From NCBI GenBank assembly GCA_009760855.2, contig WPIO01000127.1, forward strand, positions 360,501 through 424,500: DNA of 64,000 nucleotides, given 5' to 3'. Origin of the DNA: Cristatella mucedo. Lineage: Eukaryota > Bryozoa > Phylactolaemata > Cristatellidae. This document shows, one piece after another, positions 24,660 to 35,289 of this stretch. The notes beneath the pieces were generated by a model. That model did not search any database. It was not told the origin of the DNA and saw nothing but the letters and a program-made list of their open reading frames with translations. The translations under genes were made by a program, and so were the position numbers. Numbering within the stretch: the stretch's first letter is position 1; each line of letters opens with the position of its first letter.

Positions 24660-24892
24660 TGTGCTCCTGACTCAGTAATGCTTCGAACCTAGCCTGTGAT
24701 TCACTAACCATACTCACAGGTTGACACGGTTCACTTCACCCCAGACGATGCTATTCTTGTCGTTTATCAAGTACGATATCACTCATCATTCGATTGCATA
24801 CTTCGTTGCACAAAATCTAAAGTGCCTAGAAAGAGATTGAGTTCTCTGAGGGCACTTTATAAAGTGTATTATTATTTTGATTATCATTACTG
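24660..24892 (+). mobile_element. LINE B 3'-end fragment
   Basis: Matches the 3' UTR from the TGCCACTAACCA region through GTTTATCAAGTACGATATCA to the terminal GTGCCTAGAAAGAGATTGAG hairpin with GAGGGCACTTTAT and a short ATT tail. The upstream half is very diverged; from about 24,740 the match is strong. Confidence 0.78.
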
Positions 24893-24937
24893 CTAAGATT
24901 GAGCCCTTGGCTACTATTTTCCAAAGAAAAGCCAATA

Positions 24938-25432
24938 TGGCTTTCAGGGCACTATAGAAGACTCGTTATCATTTAGCCTACCTAGCTGAACTGCTGCAAC
25001 AGTTCCAGCCTGTTCGCGCCCTCAGGTACTGTGTGGACAATAAATTAGCAGTCCCATTCCTACGCTTAAAGACAGTTGGCGACAGAGCTTTAGCTCTGCA
25101 GGTCCTAGACTGTGGAACTCGCTTCCACAATTCTTACACAACGACATCCACTCTCCAACTGCCGACTATGGCACATCTTTTTCAGCGGTCCCGAACTGCT
25201 ACTTCTATGCTACTCACTACCTCAACTGCTCTCCTGACTCTGCTATGCTTCCCACTTTCTCTTTGTTGCGTGAGACTAAGTCTGTTGGCTACCGAATGCG
25301 TACCGAAAGCCGCTTAGGCTGTGAGTGTGCTATACAAAACTCTCCTGCGTAACAACCACATGGTCTTTATGACTTTGTGGAGTTACTGGCGAAGATACAT
25401 TACATTAAATTACATTACACATTACTAAGTCA
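24938..25432 (+). mobile_element. LINE A 3'-end copy
   Basis: Starts within the codons for YLAELLQQFQPVRALRYC and runs through the C-terminal coding part to GAGTTACTGGCGAAGATACA. It ends with a repeated TTACATTAAATTACATTACA tail, one of the clearest examples of the family tail. A 1-nt deletion shifts the frame around VGDRALALQVLD. Confidence 0.9.
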
Positions 25433-25744
25433 TTGAGGGATTGTGGAGTTATAAAGAGAGATTTATATAAAAAATTATTGATTCCCATTTGAAGTAGTTT
25501 CTTAGTAAAAAACCACCAGTGTTTGGCGTGATAAGGTTGATTATTGGAAGCTACCAAACATTCGTTTAAGTTTTCTTTGCCAGAACTATGATTTAAATTG
25601 ACTTGATGGCAAAGGAAAATACGAAGAACTGCAATAAGTAAAATAGCTCAAATAAGAGGCGGTGCTTTAGTGAGAACATACAATCCTCACAAGTTAAGTT
25701 TGTGGAGACGACAGGAATATTGCAAGTTCAATCAAAGTCTTAGT
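25433..25744. other. Spacer between two LINE A copies
   Basis: About 310 bp with no recognisable feature. Confidence 0.4.
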
Positions 25745-28010
25745 TTTCAAAGTCGCGCAAATTTCTTTCAATTTCCAAAAAACTCTTAAGGATGCACTGG
25801 GTTAAGCACAGGCTCGAACGTCGTTTCAAGAAATCGGGGTCTTATGTAGATCTAGTCATTTTCAAAGACTTCGTTTGAGTTTACAACCAAAGGCTTAAAA
25901 AACCAGGGTTTCTTTTTTCATCCGAAAGCTAAATTCCTGCCAGTCGGACACTAAACAGATTTATAAGACAGTAACTCATTTACTGGCCTATGCTGAGAGG
26001 TCTGATTCCCCAAATATTTGTAAGGGCTCGGCAAAAAAGTTTTCAGCCTTCTTTACTGAAAGAATTGTGCACATTAATGCCTCATTTAAACCCCCTTCGA
26101 CTAAAGCAATCGCAGTTCCGCAACTTGTGACCTTCCTAAAAGGGTTCTCCGAGGTTTCTGCATGGTGCTGTGGCTACTTTAACAAGGTCTAGCAAAAAGA
26201 GCTCGTCTTCCGAAGACCCTAAACCTTCATCTCTGTGGTCTTCACTTGCAGACCAACTTAGCCCTGCTATAACCAAGATTTTTAATGCTTCTTTGGGAAA
26301 AGGGGTCGTCCCCAAGTCCTTCAAATCGGCAATCGTTAGACCTATTCTTAAAAAGCCTGGATTAGACACAGAGGTCCTAGCAAACTATCGTCCAGTTTCC
26401 GTTCTTCAGTTCTTATCAAAGATTCTTGAAAAAATTGTTGCTAAGCAGCTAGTTGAACATATTGAATATAAGGGAATGTCAGAAACATTTCAATCAGGGT
26501 TCAAGAGGCAGCACTCTACTGAAACTGCTCTCCTCCGTGTTAACAATGACATTCTTCGTGGCAACGACGACGGGAATGTCACTGCCCTAGCTCTGCTAGA
26601 TCTGTCTGCTGCCTTCGACACCATTGATCACGAAGTTCTGCTTGAACTTGAACGATTGAGAGACGAACTGGCGTGGATCTACTTATGCATGCTGTCTGAC
26701 AGACGAAGCACTGGCGTGGTTTAAATCCTACCATATTTGTCGTTTGTTTTTTCGTGTTCAATCCGTGTCGTGTGGGGGTCAGGTCTCAGACACGTTTAAT
26801 CCGTGTCGTGTGGGGGGGTCATGAGAAAGGTCACCGTGGAGTCCCTCAAGGGTCTGTACTCGGTCCCTTGCTGTTCTCCCTTTATACACAACCTCTGGGA
26901 AAAGTGATTAAGGCCCATGGAATAGGATATCACTTCTATGTTTACGATACTCAGTTGTATTTTTCATTTAAACCGTCGGAATCTGCTGCGGCAACTGAGA
27001 AACTGAATGCACGCCTTGCCGATATTCAATGCTGAATGTCGGAAAACTTCCTAAAATTAAATGATGATCAAACCGAACTGATGCTCATAGGACACCCTAA
27101 GCGTGTCCCTGGATTAAAAGCTCGCTATGTCGCTGGATTAAAAGGCTTTTCTCTTCTAATAGGTGATGCTATCGTGCGACCATCACGAGGTGCTCGAAAT
27201 TTGGGTGTCGTTTTCGACATTTGTCTCAATTTTAAGACCTTCATTCCAAAGACTGCTTCCACAGCTAGCCATCACGTCCGAGCCCAAATCCAAGATTAGA
27301 AGCTGTCTTCCACAGTTGCTTGAAAAAAATTAACTAGCTCCTTAGTTCTGTCTCTGCTCTATTATTGTATTATTATTTTTGGCTGGGCTACCAAAGAAAG
27401 CTATTAAGCCACTGCAGCTGATTATGAATATGGCTGAAGGGCTGGTCTTCAAGTCCCAGAAGTTTGAGCTCGTGTCTCCTTTGTTAAAAGAGCTAAGATA
27501 GATGCCGGTCGAGCAACGGATACAAAGCAAAGCTCTCATGCTGACCCACAAGACCCGCCATGGCTTGGCTCCTCCATACCTAGCTGAACAGCTGCATCAG
27601 TTTCAGCCTGTTCGCACCCTCAGGTCCTGTGTGGACAATAAAGTAGCTGTCCTATTCCTCAGATTAAAGACCGTTGGCGACAGAAGCTTTAGCTCTGCAG
27701 GTCCTAGACTGTGGAACTCGCTTCCACAGTTGTTATGTACCGACAACTACTCTCCTACTGCCGACTATCGCACATCCTTTTCAGAGGTCGTGAGCTGCTA
27801 TTTCCATGCTGTTCACTAACTCATCTGCTCTCTTGACTCAGCTATGTTCCCACTCTCTCTTTGGTGAGTGAGACGAAGTCTGTTGGCTACCGAATGCATA
27901 CCGAAAGCCGCATAGGCTGTGAGTGTGCTATACAAAACTCCTCTGCGAAACACCCACGTGGTCTGTCTGACCTTGTGAAGTTACAGACGGAGATACAAAT
28001 TACATTCATT
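25745..28010 (+). mobile_element. LINE A, long 5'-truncated copy
   Basis: Begins in the linker between endonuclease and reverse transcriptase (CTTTCAATTTCCAAAAAACT, compare 43,466) and runs to the family 3' terminus at about 28,000. It contains the RT, the post-RT domain and the C-terminal part in several frames. Two small internal duplications disrupt it near 26,640-26,810: AGACGAA...CTGGCGTGG occurs twice, and AATCCGTGTCGTGTGGGGG occurs twice. Confidence 0.93.
26170..27819 (+). pseudogene. LINE A reverse transcriptase, broken
   Basis: Four successive frame pieces (26,170-26,724; 26,754-27,035; 27,036-27,299; 27,502-27,819) encode a CR1/L2-group reverse transcriptase. Visible motifs are KSAIVRPILKKPG, NYRPVSVLQFLSKILEK, LLDLSAAFDTIDHEVLLE (motif A, Asp present) and [20 protein letters not shown]. 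Motif C reads FYVYDTQLY where family members have FHADDTQLY, so one catalytic Asp is gone. Beyond it lie LKLNDDQTELMLIGHPKR and the post-RT domain. It cannot be functional: catalysis is lost and several frames are broken. Confidence 0.9.
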
Positions 28011-28371
28011 ATTTTCGTACATAAGATTGTCAAGTTGTCTGCATTATCTAATGCAGCCGACTGCTGCTGGTATTGCTTGAATTAGAATTTCCCCTACCCT
28101 TTCATTATTTGAATTAGACTCACGATGCGGCCTTAAATGCTAATAATATAGCATTTAAATCACTAATCGATTGCACTTTTTAATTGAGCTCGGTCGATGC
28201 ATAAATAAGCCATGTTTTCTGTAATAGAGCAGTAAGCTAGGCAAGGCCGTAGAATAGTAGTATTTCAGTAGGCTAGGCAAGCTGTTTTCTATCAGCACAT
28301 GCAGTGCACGTTTTTATTCTTGACCGTCAAGATACCCCCGCTCCATCAACCCGAAAACCAAAATGCAACCT
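28011..28371. other. Spacer between LINE A and LINE B
   Basis: A motif AAGCTAGGCAAGGC / AGGCTAGGCAAGC occurs twice (about 28,232 and 28,269). Otherwise nothing recognised. Confidence 0.4.
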
Positions 28372-29085
28372 TCCTAGAGCCTCATCTTGTCGCAGTTGCC
28401 ACACCACACCACTTCTCGCTGACCTGCACTGGCTACCAGTCAAACAACGGATCGACATCAAGGTTTTGTTGCTCACTTTTAGGTCACTTCATTCTTTGGC
28501 TCAAGCCTATCTCTCAGATATACTCCCCAATCAGGCCAAGCATCGTACCACCCGCTTTTCGGAATTCAACAGCATAAAAATACCTCGTACAAACCTCAAA
28601 TCCCTTGGAGACCGTGCATTTAGTTCGTATGCTCCCAAAGTCTGAAACTCCCTTCCGACCTGCGTCAGAACATCCCTTACCTGACCACATTTAAAAAGAA
28701 CTTAAAAGCACACCTATTTAGGACAGCATTTAGTGGGTCCTAGTGATTCGACCTTCATGTGCTTATGAAGCCATACTTATATACACACACGTGCACACAG
28801 ACACCCGATTGATGCGCAATTGTATGTGCACTATGCAAATCCCAGGTGCAAAAAACTACAGAATCCGGCATGCGTGCTGACGCTGAGCATGCTGCCACTA
28901 ACCACATTTGCATGCCGGCCGTGTACATGTCACCCCTAACCATGTTTTTCATGTGCTTATCAAGCATGATATTCCTCAGCATTCAACCGCGCTTCCCTTT
29001 GCAGCAAACGTAATGCGCCTATAGAGAGATCGAGTTCTCTGAGAGCACTTTATCAATTGCATTATTTAATTATTATCATTATTAT
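28372..29085 (+). mobile_element. LINE B copy with a 106-bp insert
   Basis: Starts in the codons for RSCHTTPLLADLHWLPVKQ and runs through YAPKV at the ORF end, the 3' UTR, and the tail GAGAGATCGAGTTCTCTGAG with ATT repeats. At 28,767-28,872 an unrelated 106-bp segment interrupts the 3' UTR between CTTATG and CGTGCTGAC. It is flanked by ATG on both sides. Confidence 0.88.
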
Positions 29086-29572
29086 CTTCACTTAGACATC
29101 CTGTGAGCGGTACAAGTCCTCGGAACAAATTTTTTTTAGTGCAAACAATCTATCCCATGGTCCAATATTAGGAAACCTGTTAAAGCCGTTTATGCAGAAC
29201 GATAAATCTCGCATAATTTCGACAAAGACATTTCCCTTCAACTCAGTCTCTACCACTACTTCATAGACAGTCTCTATATTCTATTCTATATATCGTAATT
29301 AACCATTTCTCCTACTACTTCATTGATAGCTATATTGTCAACCGCAGCTGTGTCACATGTCATATCATTTTGAATTTTTCTCGTCCTGCCTGGTTCAATC
29401 TAATTGATAATGCAGGTGCATGAAAAAATTCATGGACTGAACATCTATGCTTAGAAACACCTAGAATAAAGCCGGATTAGCAGTGTCTGCAATCTGGTTT
29501 CACGTTGATTTCATAGATACAATTTAACATTTTGGCAACATAACGAGCTATTTAGGAATAGTAGGCACTTAC
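29086..29572. other. Unassigned, probable intron of the minus-strand lectin gene
   Basis: No feature recognised. Confidence 0.35.
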
Positions 29573-29704
29573 CTAAGATACCACAGCCGATCGGCTGTGG
29601 CAGCTTACTTCCGCCGCCGCTACTAACTGCCAAATAGGTGCCATTGTAGTAGATTCCGTTAGCATAGATGTCGTCGCAACTTGATGCAGCTTGAACTGTA
29701 TTAC
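29573..29704 (-). CDS. Secreted-protein exon, fibrinogen-like domain start
   Basis: Minus-strand exon of 132 nt, acceptor TTGCTTGTTTAG and donor TCTTAG|GTAAGT, phase 1 at both ends. It encodes GNTVQAASSCDDIYANG, then YYNGTYLAV, then KLPQPIGCGIL. The pattern Ser-Cys-x-x-Ile-x-x-x-Gly-x-x-x-x-Gly-x-Tyr is that of the N-terminal start of fibrinogen-related domains and similar modules. It joins in phase to the CTLD exon at 30,796-31,049. The later fibrinogen-domain exons were not found, so the family call is tentative; the exon itself is well supported by both splice sites. Confidence 0.55.
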   Translation of the reverse strand, partial: VIQFKLHQVATTSMLTESTTMAPIWQLVAAAEVSCHSRSAVVS

Positions 29705-30795
29705 CTAAACAAGCAATAAAGAGATGGCAATTCATATAATAAGTTGCAGTCCTGTATTCTAACGATCGCCAGGATCTTTCGTATTAGAGAACTATCAGTC
29801 AGTATGCTGCCTAATCTTAACTATCTCTCACTTAAATTCATTCTATTAGATGCGAATTAATCTCAAAGAATGGAACGAAAAAGATAGTTAAATACTTCGT
29901 GTCTAGGTTATGACCATTGCCTTTATTCGGGCCTCACAGCCAGGGTTGTTATCAGCTGCTGCCGCACTCGTCTGGTCTGTCATTAAGGGCATAGCTACCG
30001 CGAAACATCACTTAGGTCCAAACTCGGTTGCCCCAGATTAAGCTCCGAATTGATTCCAAGATAGTCTCCTTTCAAATAAATCACTTCCGAGGATTGTACA
30101 GGGATGCATATATGACCTTCCTTCTACTCCAGTGCGTTTTCAAACTACTGGCTTCGAGCCGAATCCGATCGTCTTGTGGTCCACAGCATTAAATTAAAAT
30201 TGTGATCGATCTAGCCTACAGCCCGATTGGACTTAAAGACTGGAAGTTGCTTCTGGCTACCTTCACTCTCAACACTATAGTTTCACTATTTAGGCCTCAC
30301 CGAAAAACGCGTGTGTACCTATCAGCCTGACTTCGCACCACATAACTCTGTCCTTTGCAGCTTCAGCCTGCTTGTGCTGCTCTATACAAGTGCCTGAGGC
30401 GGAGCATGTTACTAGCTAAAGATAAAACTTACAGGCAGCCATTTGTGTCTTCCTAGTTGCTGTAGCTTCTTTGCCTACATCCTTATTCCTTGATCCTTGC
30501 TTGATTTTGATTGTGTCACACCAAGCATGACATTCACACTATGCACACTGATTCTCCTACGTCGAGTTGTCTAGTCAATCATGAAGCCAGAAAACGACGG
30601 ATGTAATTTCTCTAACGGCTTTACAAGCAGAACTCTCTACAAGTTTCCTTACCCATTTCAGAACTCTTTTGAAAACTAAAGTTCTTGTGAACATCAGCAT
30701 TACGATGACACGCCAGTGCACTCTAAGTTACCGTACTTTCATGCAGCACTAATGTATTGCACTACAAACGAAGCACTGACAACGACCTGCAATAC
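29705..30795 (-). other. Probable intron, 1.09 kb
   Basis: Lies between two phase-1-compatible minus-strand exons. Donor CCCAG|GTATTG, acceptor GTTTAG. No repeat recognised inside. Confidence 0.45.
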
Positions 30796-31049
30796 CTGGG
30801 CTTTGCTGACAAACAATATTGCTGAATTTCCGTGAGCAGGTATCCGCAGCTAAGCTGCTCGTTGATGTGTTAAAGTATACGCAGGTGTCGTCCGTAGCTG
30901 GCGTCGTTTTTAAAATGGCTGCACCAACCAGCTGGGCATTGAAAGCCTTCGATATGTACTGCCCAGACAACTTGGATGTGACTGTCCATTGTGACAGAGT
31001 GGAGCTCCACTTGACAGCCAACCAGGCCGCATCCACTGACTGGAATTTT
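30796..31049 (-). CDS. C-type lectin-like domain, C-terminal exon
   Basis: Minus-strand exon of 254 nt, acceptor TTATACTTACAG, starting in phase 2 and ending in phase 1 at CCCAG|GTATTG. It encodes KFQSVDAAWLAVKW, then LSGQYIS, then DDTCVYFNTS, ADTCSRKFSNIVCQQ. AWLAVKW takes the place of the WIGL core, and three cysteines have the spacing of the last three CTLD cysteines. The WND and EPN/QPD calcium and sugar motifs are absent, so canonical Ca-dependent sugar binding is unlikely. It pairs exactly in phase 2 with the exon at 31,351-31,531. If the donor were skipped, a stop would follow at about 30,749. Confidence 0.78.
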
Positions 31050-31350
31050 CTGTAAGTATAACAACTCATTATAGAAGCTCCTCAAACATAGTGCTAGTTT
31101 GAAACGAATTTAGCATTGTGCAAAATATGAACTGGTATTTGACTTTAAAAAAGAGCATCTTGCATGAGTAAGAAACCGAAGTATTGACCCTACTTTGCCT
31201 GACTAATATTGTGCTAATTAAATAAAGTTATTTCATCGGTTAATTTCTCGAAAATTGGAATCAGGTGGCAAACTTCTATGATATAAAAATAAGATATACC
31301 ACAAACGAATATGGTGGCATCGAATGAAGGTTGTATTGAAGGACACGTAC
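31050..31350 (-). other. Intron inside the CTLD
   Basis: 301-bp phase-2 intron, donor GTACGT (exon end CTGCTTT) and acceptor CTTACAG. The joined codon reads TTA, Leu. Confidence 0.6.
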
Positions 31351-31531
31351 AAAGCAGATGAAAGGTTCTCCAGGTCTTGATTGCTGTAAACCGTGGGCGT
31401 GGTTGCTCCACTATACCAGTCATCGCATCTATCCAGCGCCTCGTAGAAATTGTCAGTCTGATTAACGATTGTCGTTTCATTTCCAAAACAGGTGCCATTA
31501 ATAAGGAGCCAGTTTTCCGGGCAGTAAAATC
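31351..31531 (-). CDS. C-type lectin-like domain, N-terminal exon
   Basis: Minus-strand exon of 181 nt, acceptor TTTTTTTATTTTAG, phase 1 in and phase 2 out. It encodes FYCPENWLLINGTCFGN, then FYEALDRCDDW, then VYSNQDLENLSSA. This is the standard opening of a long-form CTLD: CPxxW, NGxCF, the FxxAxxxC helix, and the SNxxxLxxL stretch. With the next exon it forms a six-cysteine domain of about 145 residues. Two N-glycosylation sequons (NGT and NET) are visible. A LINE B copy begins only 20 bp upstream of the acceptor, so the branch point must lie in retrotransposon sequence or very close to the exon. Confidence 0.78.
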
Positions 31532-31550
31532 CTAAAATAAAAAAATTACA

Positions 31551-32806
31551 CTGGAACGGGTCGTGGCAAACCAGCTGAACTCATAAATTGAAACTTCAAG
31601 CCTTGCTAGTAAGTTCCAGTCTCGCTTCAGAGCAAATCACTCCAAAGCATCAGCATTGCTTAGGGTGTGCAACGAGCTACTTAGGAATGCAGCCATAGGT
31701 AGAGTGTCTCTGCTTGTTTTGCTCGATCTTTCGGCAGCTTTTGATACCATCGATCACAGATTTCTTCTAGAGCGCCTCCCATCTCGCCTGGGCATCACTG
31801 GCCAAGCTCTGCAATGGTTCAGGTCTTATCTCAGTGGGAGACTCCAAAGTATTGACGTGAATGGACAAAGATCATCTGAGGTACCTCTGAAATATGGAGT
31901 ACCTCAGGGCTCCGTGCTAGGTCCGGTTCTTTTCACGGTTTATACGAATCCGCTCGAAATCTAGGTGTCATGTTCCAAAGTGACCTCTCGTTAGACGACC
32001 ACATCATCTCCAAAGTCTTGTCTGCCTACATTCAGCCACATAACATTGCTAAAATTCGGGCTCGTTTAGATAAGAATAGCACGGCTAAGTTAGTCCATGC
32101 ATTTGTGACATCCTTTCTTCACTTCTGTAACTCTATGCTTACTGGCCTACCGGCCTGTGTAATCAGTCAATTACAGCTGGTGCAAAACTCCTCAGCTAGG
32201 CTCGCCTGACGTGAGCGTCACAGTTGCCACATAACACCAATTCTCGCCGACATGCACTGGCTACCAGTCAGGCAACGGATGGACTTCAAGGTTTCGTCAC
32301 TCACTTTTAGGTCACTTCATTCCTTAGCTCCAGCCTATCTCTCTGATATGCATCTCCACCAGGCCAAGCATCTTACCACCCGCTTTTCGGAATCCATCAG
32401 TTTACCAATACTTCGTTCAAACCTCAAATCATTTGGAGACCGTGCATTTAGTTCGTATGCTCCCAAAGTCTGAAAATCCCTCCCGACCTGCGTCAGAATA
32501 TCTCCTGACCTGGCCACGTTTAAAAAGAACTCAAAACACCTATTGATAACATCATTTAGCGGTCCCTGTGATTCGTCCTTCGTGTGCTTATGTGTGCTGA
32601 CACTGTGCATGCTGCCACTAACCGCATTTGCATTCTAACCCTGTGCTTTTCACCCCTAACCATGTTATTAATTTTGTTTATCAAGCATTATATTACTCAG
32701 CATTCACTCGCGTTTACATTTGCAGCAAATGTAATGCCCCTAGAAAGAGATTAAGTTCTCCGAGGGCGCTTTATCAAGTGCATTAATGTTGTTATAATAT
32801 ATATAT
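31551..32806 (+). mobile_element. LINE B with internal deletion
   Basis: Plus strand, antisense to the lectin exons. It opens at CTGGAACGGGTCGTGG within the RT and ends with GCCCCTAGAAAGAGATTAAG, GAGGGCGCTTTATCAAGTG and a short ATT tail. The middle is missing: the frame jumps from FTVYTNPL directly to ARNLGVMFQSDLSLDDH. Compared with the 14.7-16.2 kb copy, roughly 310 bp are lost, including RT motif C. The rest of the post-RT region is full length but frame-shifted. Confidence 0.92.
31656..31964 (+). pseudogene. LINE B reverse transcriptase, deleted
   Basis: A clean 102-codon frame covering RT motifs from LLRNAAIGRVSLLVLLDL and FDTIDH (catalytic Asp present) through WFRSYLSGRLQSIDVNG to [20 protein letters not shown]. 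It then ends at a stop created by the deletion junction. The ADD of motif C is absent, so it is catalytically dead. Confidence 0.88.
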
Positions 32807-34024
32807 ACGTGAAATTGTTCAAGTTTATTATTTTATCACAGGAGGGTTTTGCCTACTTCTCATTGGTTTGTTCAAAAGAAGGATCCTTGATTCAATTACG
32901 TGGTATTTAAATCTTCAGTTTCTGAGGCTATCGAGGCTAGCAGTTTTCTCCGTTTGTAAAGCCTCCCGAATCTCAGCACTGTAGGCGAAACTAGGACAGT
33001 GGAATGTCAGGAGATCTGAAACTGTAACAAAGTTAGTTGTGTGAAATGAGCTTATCAAGTTCCGGCAGTTATCTGACGACTTACTTAAAATTTTTTCTAG
33101 ACACATTCAGATCATATCTTGTAGTAGAGGTAGATTTGCGTGCATTCTGTGGGTTCCTAATATACAAGATTCACCTTTATCTTAAGAAAAATAAAGTAAA
33201 AATAGCTCTAATTCGAGCCAATAAAAAATTCATTCTCCAATTTGTTTTGGCATAAGCGTGCACACAATTTTTTATGGTGCAGAAAAAGGCACCCAGTTAT
33301 TTATCTTGAATGGCAAAGAACTGTCTGAGTGGTCTGTTTCATAATAGCATCATTCCAGTTAAATGTGAAAGAAGTATCAAGTTCTGCATTCATCCAAGAC
33401 ATGCCAAATTTGCATAGAAAGTGCAGAAAGCTATTGAATTGACCGCTGGAGGCTAAACAAAAGGTTTCTGCCCTTCAATTTTGCACATTTTTATCGATGT
33501 CATCAATTTCTATAAAATTCATTACATGCAATCTATTACTTACCCTCTTGACGACTACACCTGCACCTCTTACTGGCAGCTTTTCCAGGTGTAACATTCT
33601 CCAACTGAGACAATTAATCGGCTTATCCAAGCCTTCTACAATGCTCATGTTTTGGCAGCCTGCTGTAGCGGTTACAGAAGGTTCACCATTGTATTGACCA
33701 GGACCTCACCTCCCATTGATAATCTATGGATCTAGCTGCAGTTTCGTACTTTGACCACGTAAATATTGATGGATTTTTGCGACTACGGAATTCTAAATCA
33801 CTGAAACTATCATTCATCAAGCTTCATCCCAGGCACCACATTCCTTACAGTGCTGAACGAGATAATAGTCTCACGAGAAAGATTAGATAACTGATGAGTG
33901 CGTGAGTGAATAGAGAAGCGATCAATCAGTCCTTTATCAGCTCAAAAGTCCTGCTGTGATCAGCTTTTTCCAAGTCCAAATTTCAGACGTATGAAGAACT
34001 TGTTCTACGTAAAAGAGCTCTCAC
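32807..34024. other. Unassigned, possibly intronic
   Basis: Contains two weak minus-strand exon candidates: 32,915-33,021 (acceptor CTAACTTTGTTACAG, in-frame stop, AATAAA at 32,824-32,829) and 33,544-33,662 (acceptor CCGCTACAG, donor AGG|GTAAGT, GCQNMSIVEG...). Neither matches a domain I know, and the phases do not link the two. No repeats. Confidence 0.3.
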
Positions 34025-34291
34025 CTGTCTGGAGAGCATTAACGGAGCCATTTCCTCCGCACTTCTGCAGCGAGGTAGACAAAGAACAGCTGTAAGTGCA
34101 TTGGAGCCAGGGCTGCTGCATTGAGGCGTCAAAGTCGGAGAAAGTGTAGCAGGCACACACTGAGCCGGATGTGGCTCCGATGTCGAATCGCATGCCACCG
34201 CATAGCTCGCGACACATTGTGTTGGACAAACGCTGATTTTCGGGGAACTTGTACCCAGTTCTCGCAGGAGTAGAGTAGCATCCATCGAAAT
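34025..34291 (-). CDS. WSC domain exon
   Basis: Minus-strand exon of 267 nt, acceptor ATCTTATTTGTAG and donor CCAGACAG|GTGAGAG, phase 1 at both ends, so the whole module can be shuffled as a unit. It encodes DFDGCYSTP, then MCRELCGGMRFDIG, GSVCACYTF, and QCTYSCSLSTSLQKCGGNGS. All eight WSC cysteines are present in the expected order. WSC modules occur in yeast stress sensors, in polycystin-1 and in many invertebrate secreted proteins, where they are presumed to bind carbohydrate. Its position upstream of the CTLD exons suggests a WSC-CTLD protein, although a retrotransposon separates them. Confidence 0.83.
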
Positions 34292-35074
34292 CTACAAATA
34301 AGATGGAGCAGCTACGGCACTGAAGTAACATATCAGATCAAGGGCATTCTAGATATGGGAAAAATCTTCATCAGCTGACACATAAGCAGACAACTTCGTA
34401 TAAAGCCAACACTTGTGATACACATCACAACACAGCCTATTGAGAGACGGTGTAATGCCAGAGGGCAAAATATTCGTAACAATAACTCGGGTCATGTCTC
34501 CAATTGACCACTTATAGGCCATCCCAAGAGCTGAAGGTACTATTTCCTGCTGGTAAAATCAGAAGTGGCATCGAACTCGGTTAAATGTATAGGCGAACAT
34601 TTAACCGGATTCAAAACCATCGATTGCAATGAAGAAAACAATATATTTTAGTGCAGGCAATTATAACTGGTGATTTTAATATGTAATTTAAAACTGAGTG
34701 ACCTATGGCACCAGAGTAGGGCCAGCTGACTGTTTTTTGTAGGTGCTCAGCAGCAGAGAATCTGAATGACGTAACATTTGACAACCCTAATCCAAAATCC
34801 TTGTCGATGCTCAATCTTCTTTTAGTTAATGATTGACAAAAATTATATTCGAAAAAGTATATTCACAAAAGATCCTACCGTATAAGCTTCTATATTTCGT
34901 ATACTGGAAATTTTCCTGCTAAGATAGCTTCTGCCAGGTTTGAGCTAACATCTAGACTTGGGAGATCATTTAGATACCGGACAAAGGAAAAGAATAACTC
35001 AAAGACCATGTTTACATAGTTAACCAAGTTTAGCAGAAAATGTCTTTTAAATTGCTGCTTTATGCCTTCTCATT
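34292..35074. other. Unassigned stretch
   Basis: No exon or repeat recognised. Confidence 0.4.
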
Positions 35075-35195
35075 GAATGCAACTTAAGAGCACACTTAGA
35101 AACGAGGCCTGCTAGTCTAGAAAAGTCTTCATTTCCCAGAGTTATCCAGACTCTCATGCTTGATTTCAAGCCCCAAAAATTTTGGCATAAGCATA
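35075..35195 (+). repeat. Diverged repeat module, first copy
   Basis: Starts GAATGCAACTTAAGAGCACA and ends CTTGATTTCAAGCCCCAAAA plus ATTTTGGCATAAGCA. It shares both ends with 35,290-35,461. Between them a TCTAGAAAAGTC...CCCAGAG stretch may be a decayed LINE B tail. Confidence 0.55.
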
Positions 35196-35289
35196 AGTGG
35201 CAATACACCTAATAAAATGGAACGTAATACGTCCAAGACCAATGGCAGTGGCATGACCAGTTAACATGGTTTCTTAGTGCCTTAAAGAG

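Noticed and set aside
30819-31055. Plus-strand open frame opposite the CTLD exon
   Set aside because: The minus strand gives a six-cysteine lectin pattern with matching splice phases; the plus frame is its shadow.
32915-33021. Possible terminal exon (acceptor CTAACTTTGTTACAG, stop, AATAAA at 32,824)
   Set aside because: Signals are good, but the peptide matches nothing. A gene end here would leave the CTLD exon at 31,531 without room for its upstream exon. Kept only as a note.
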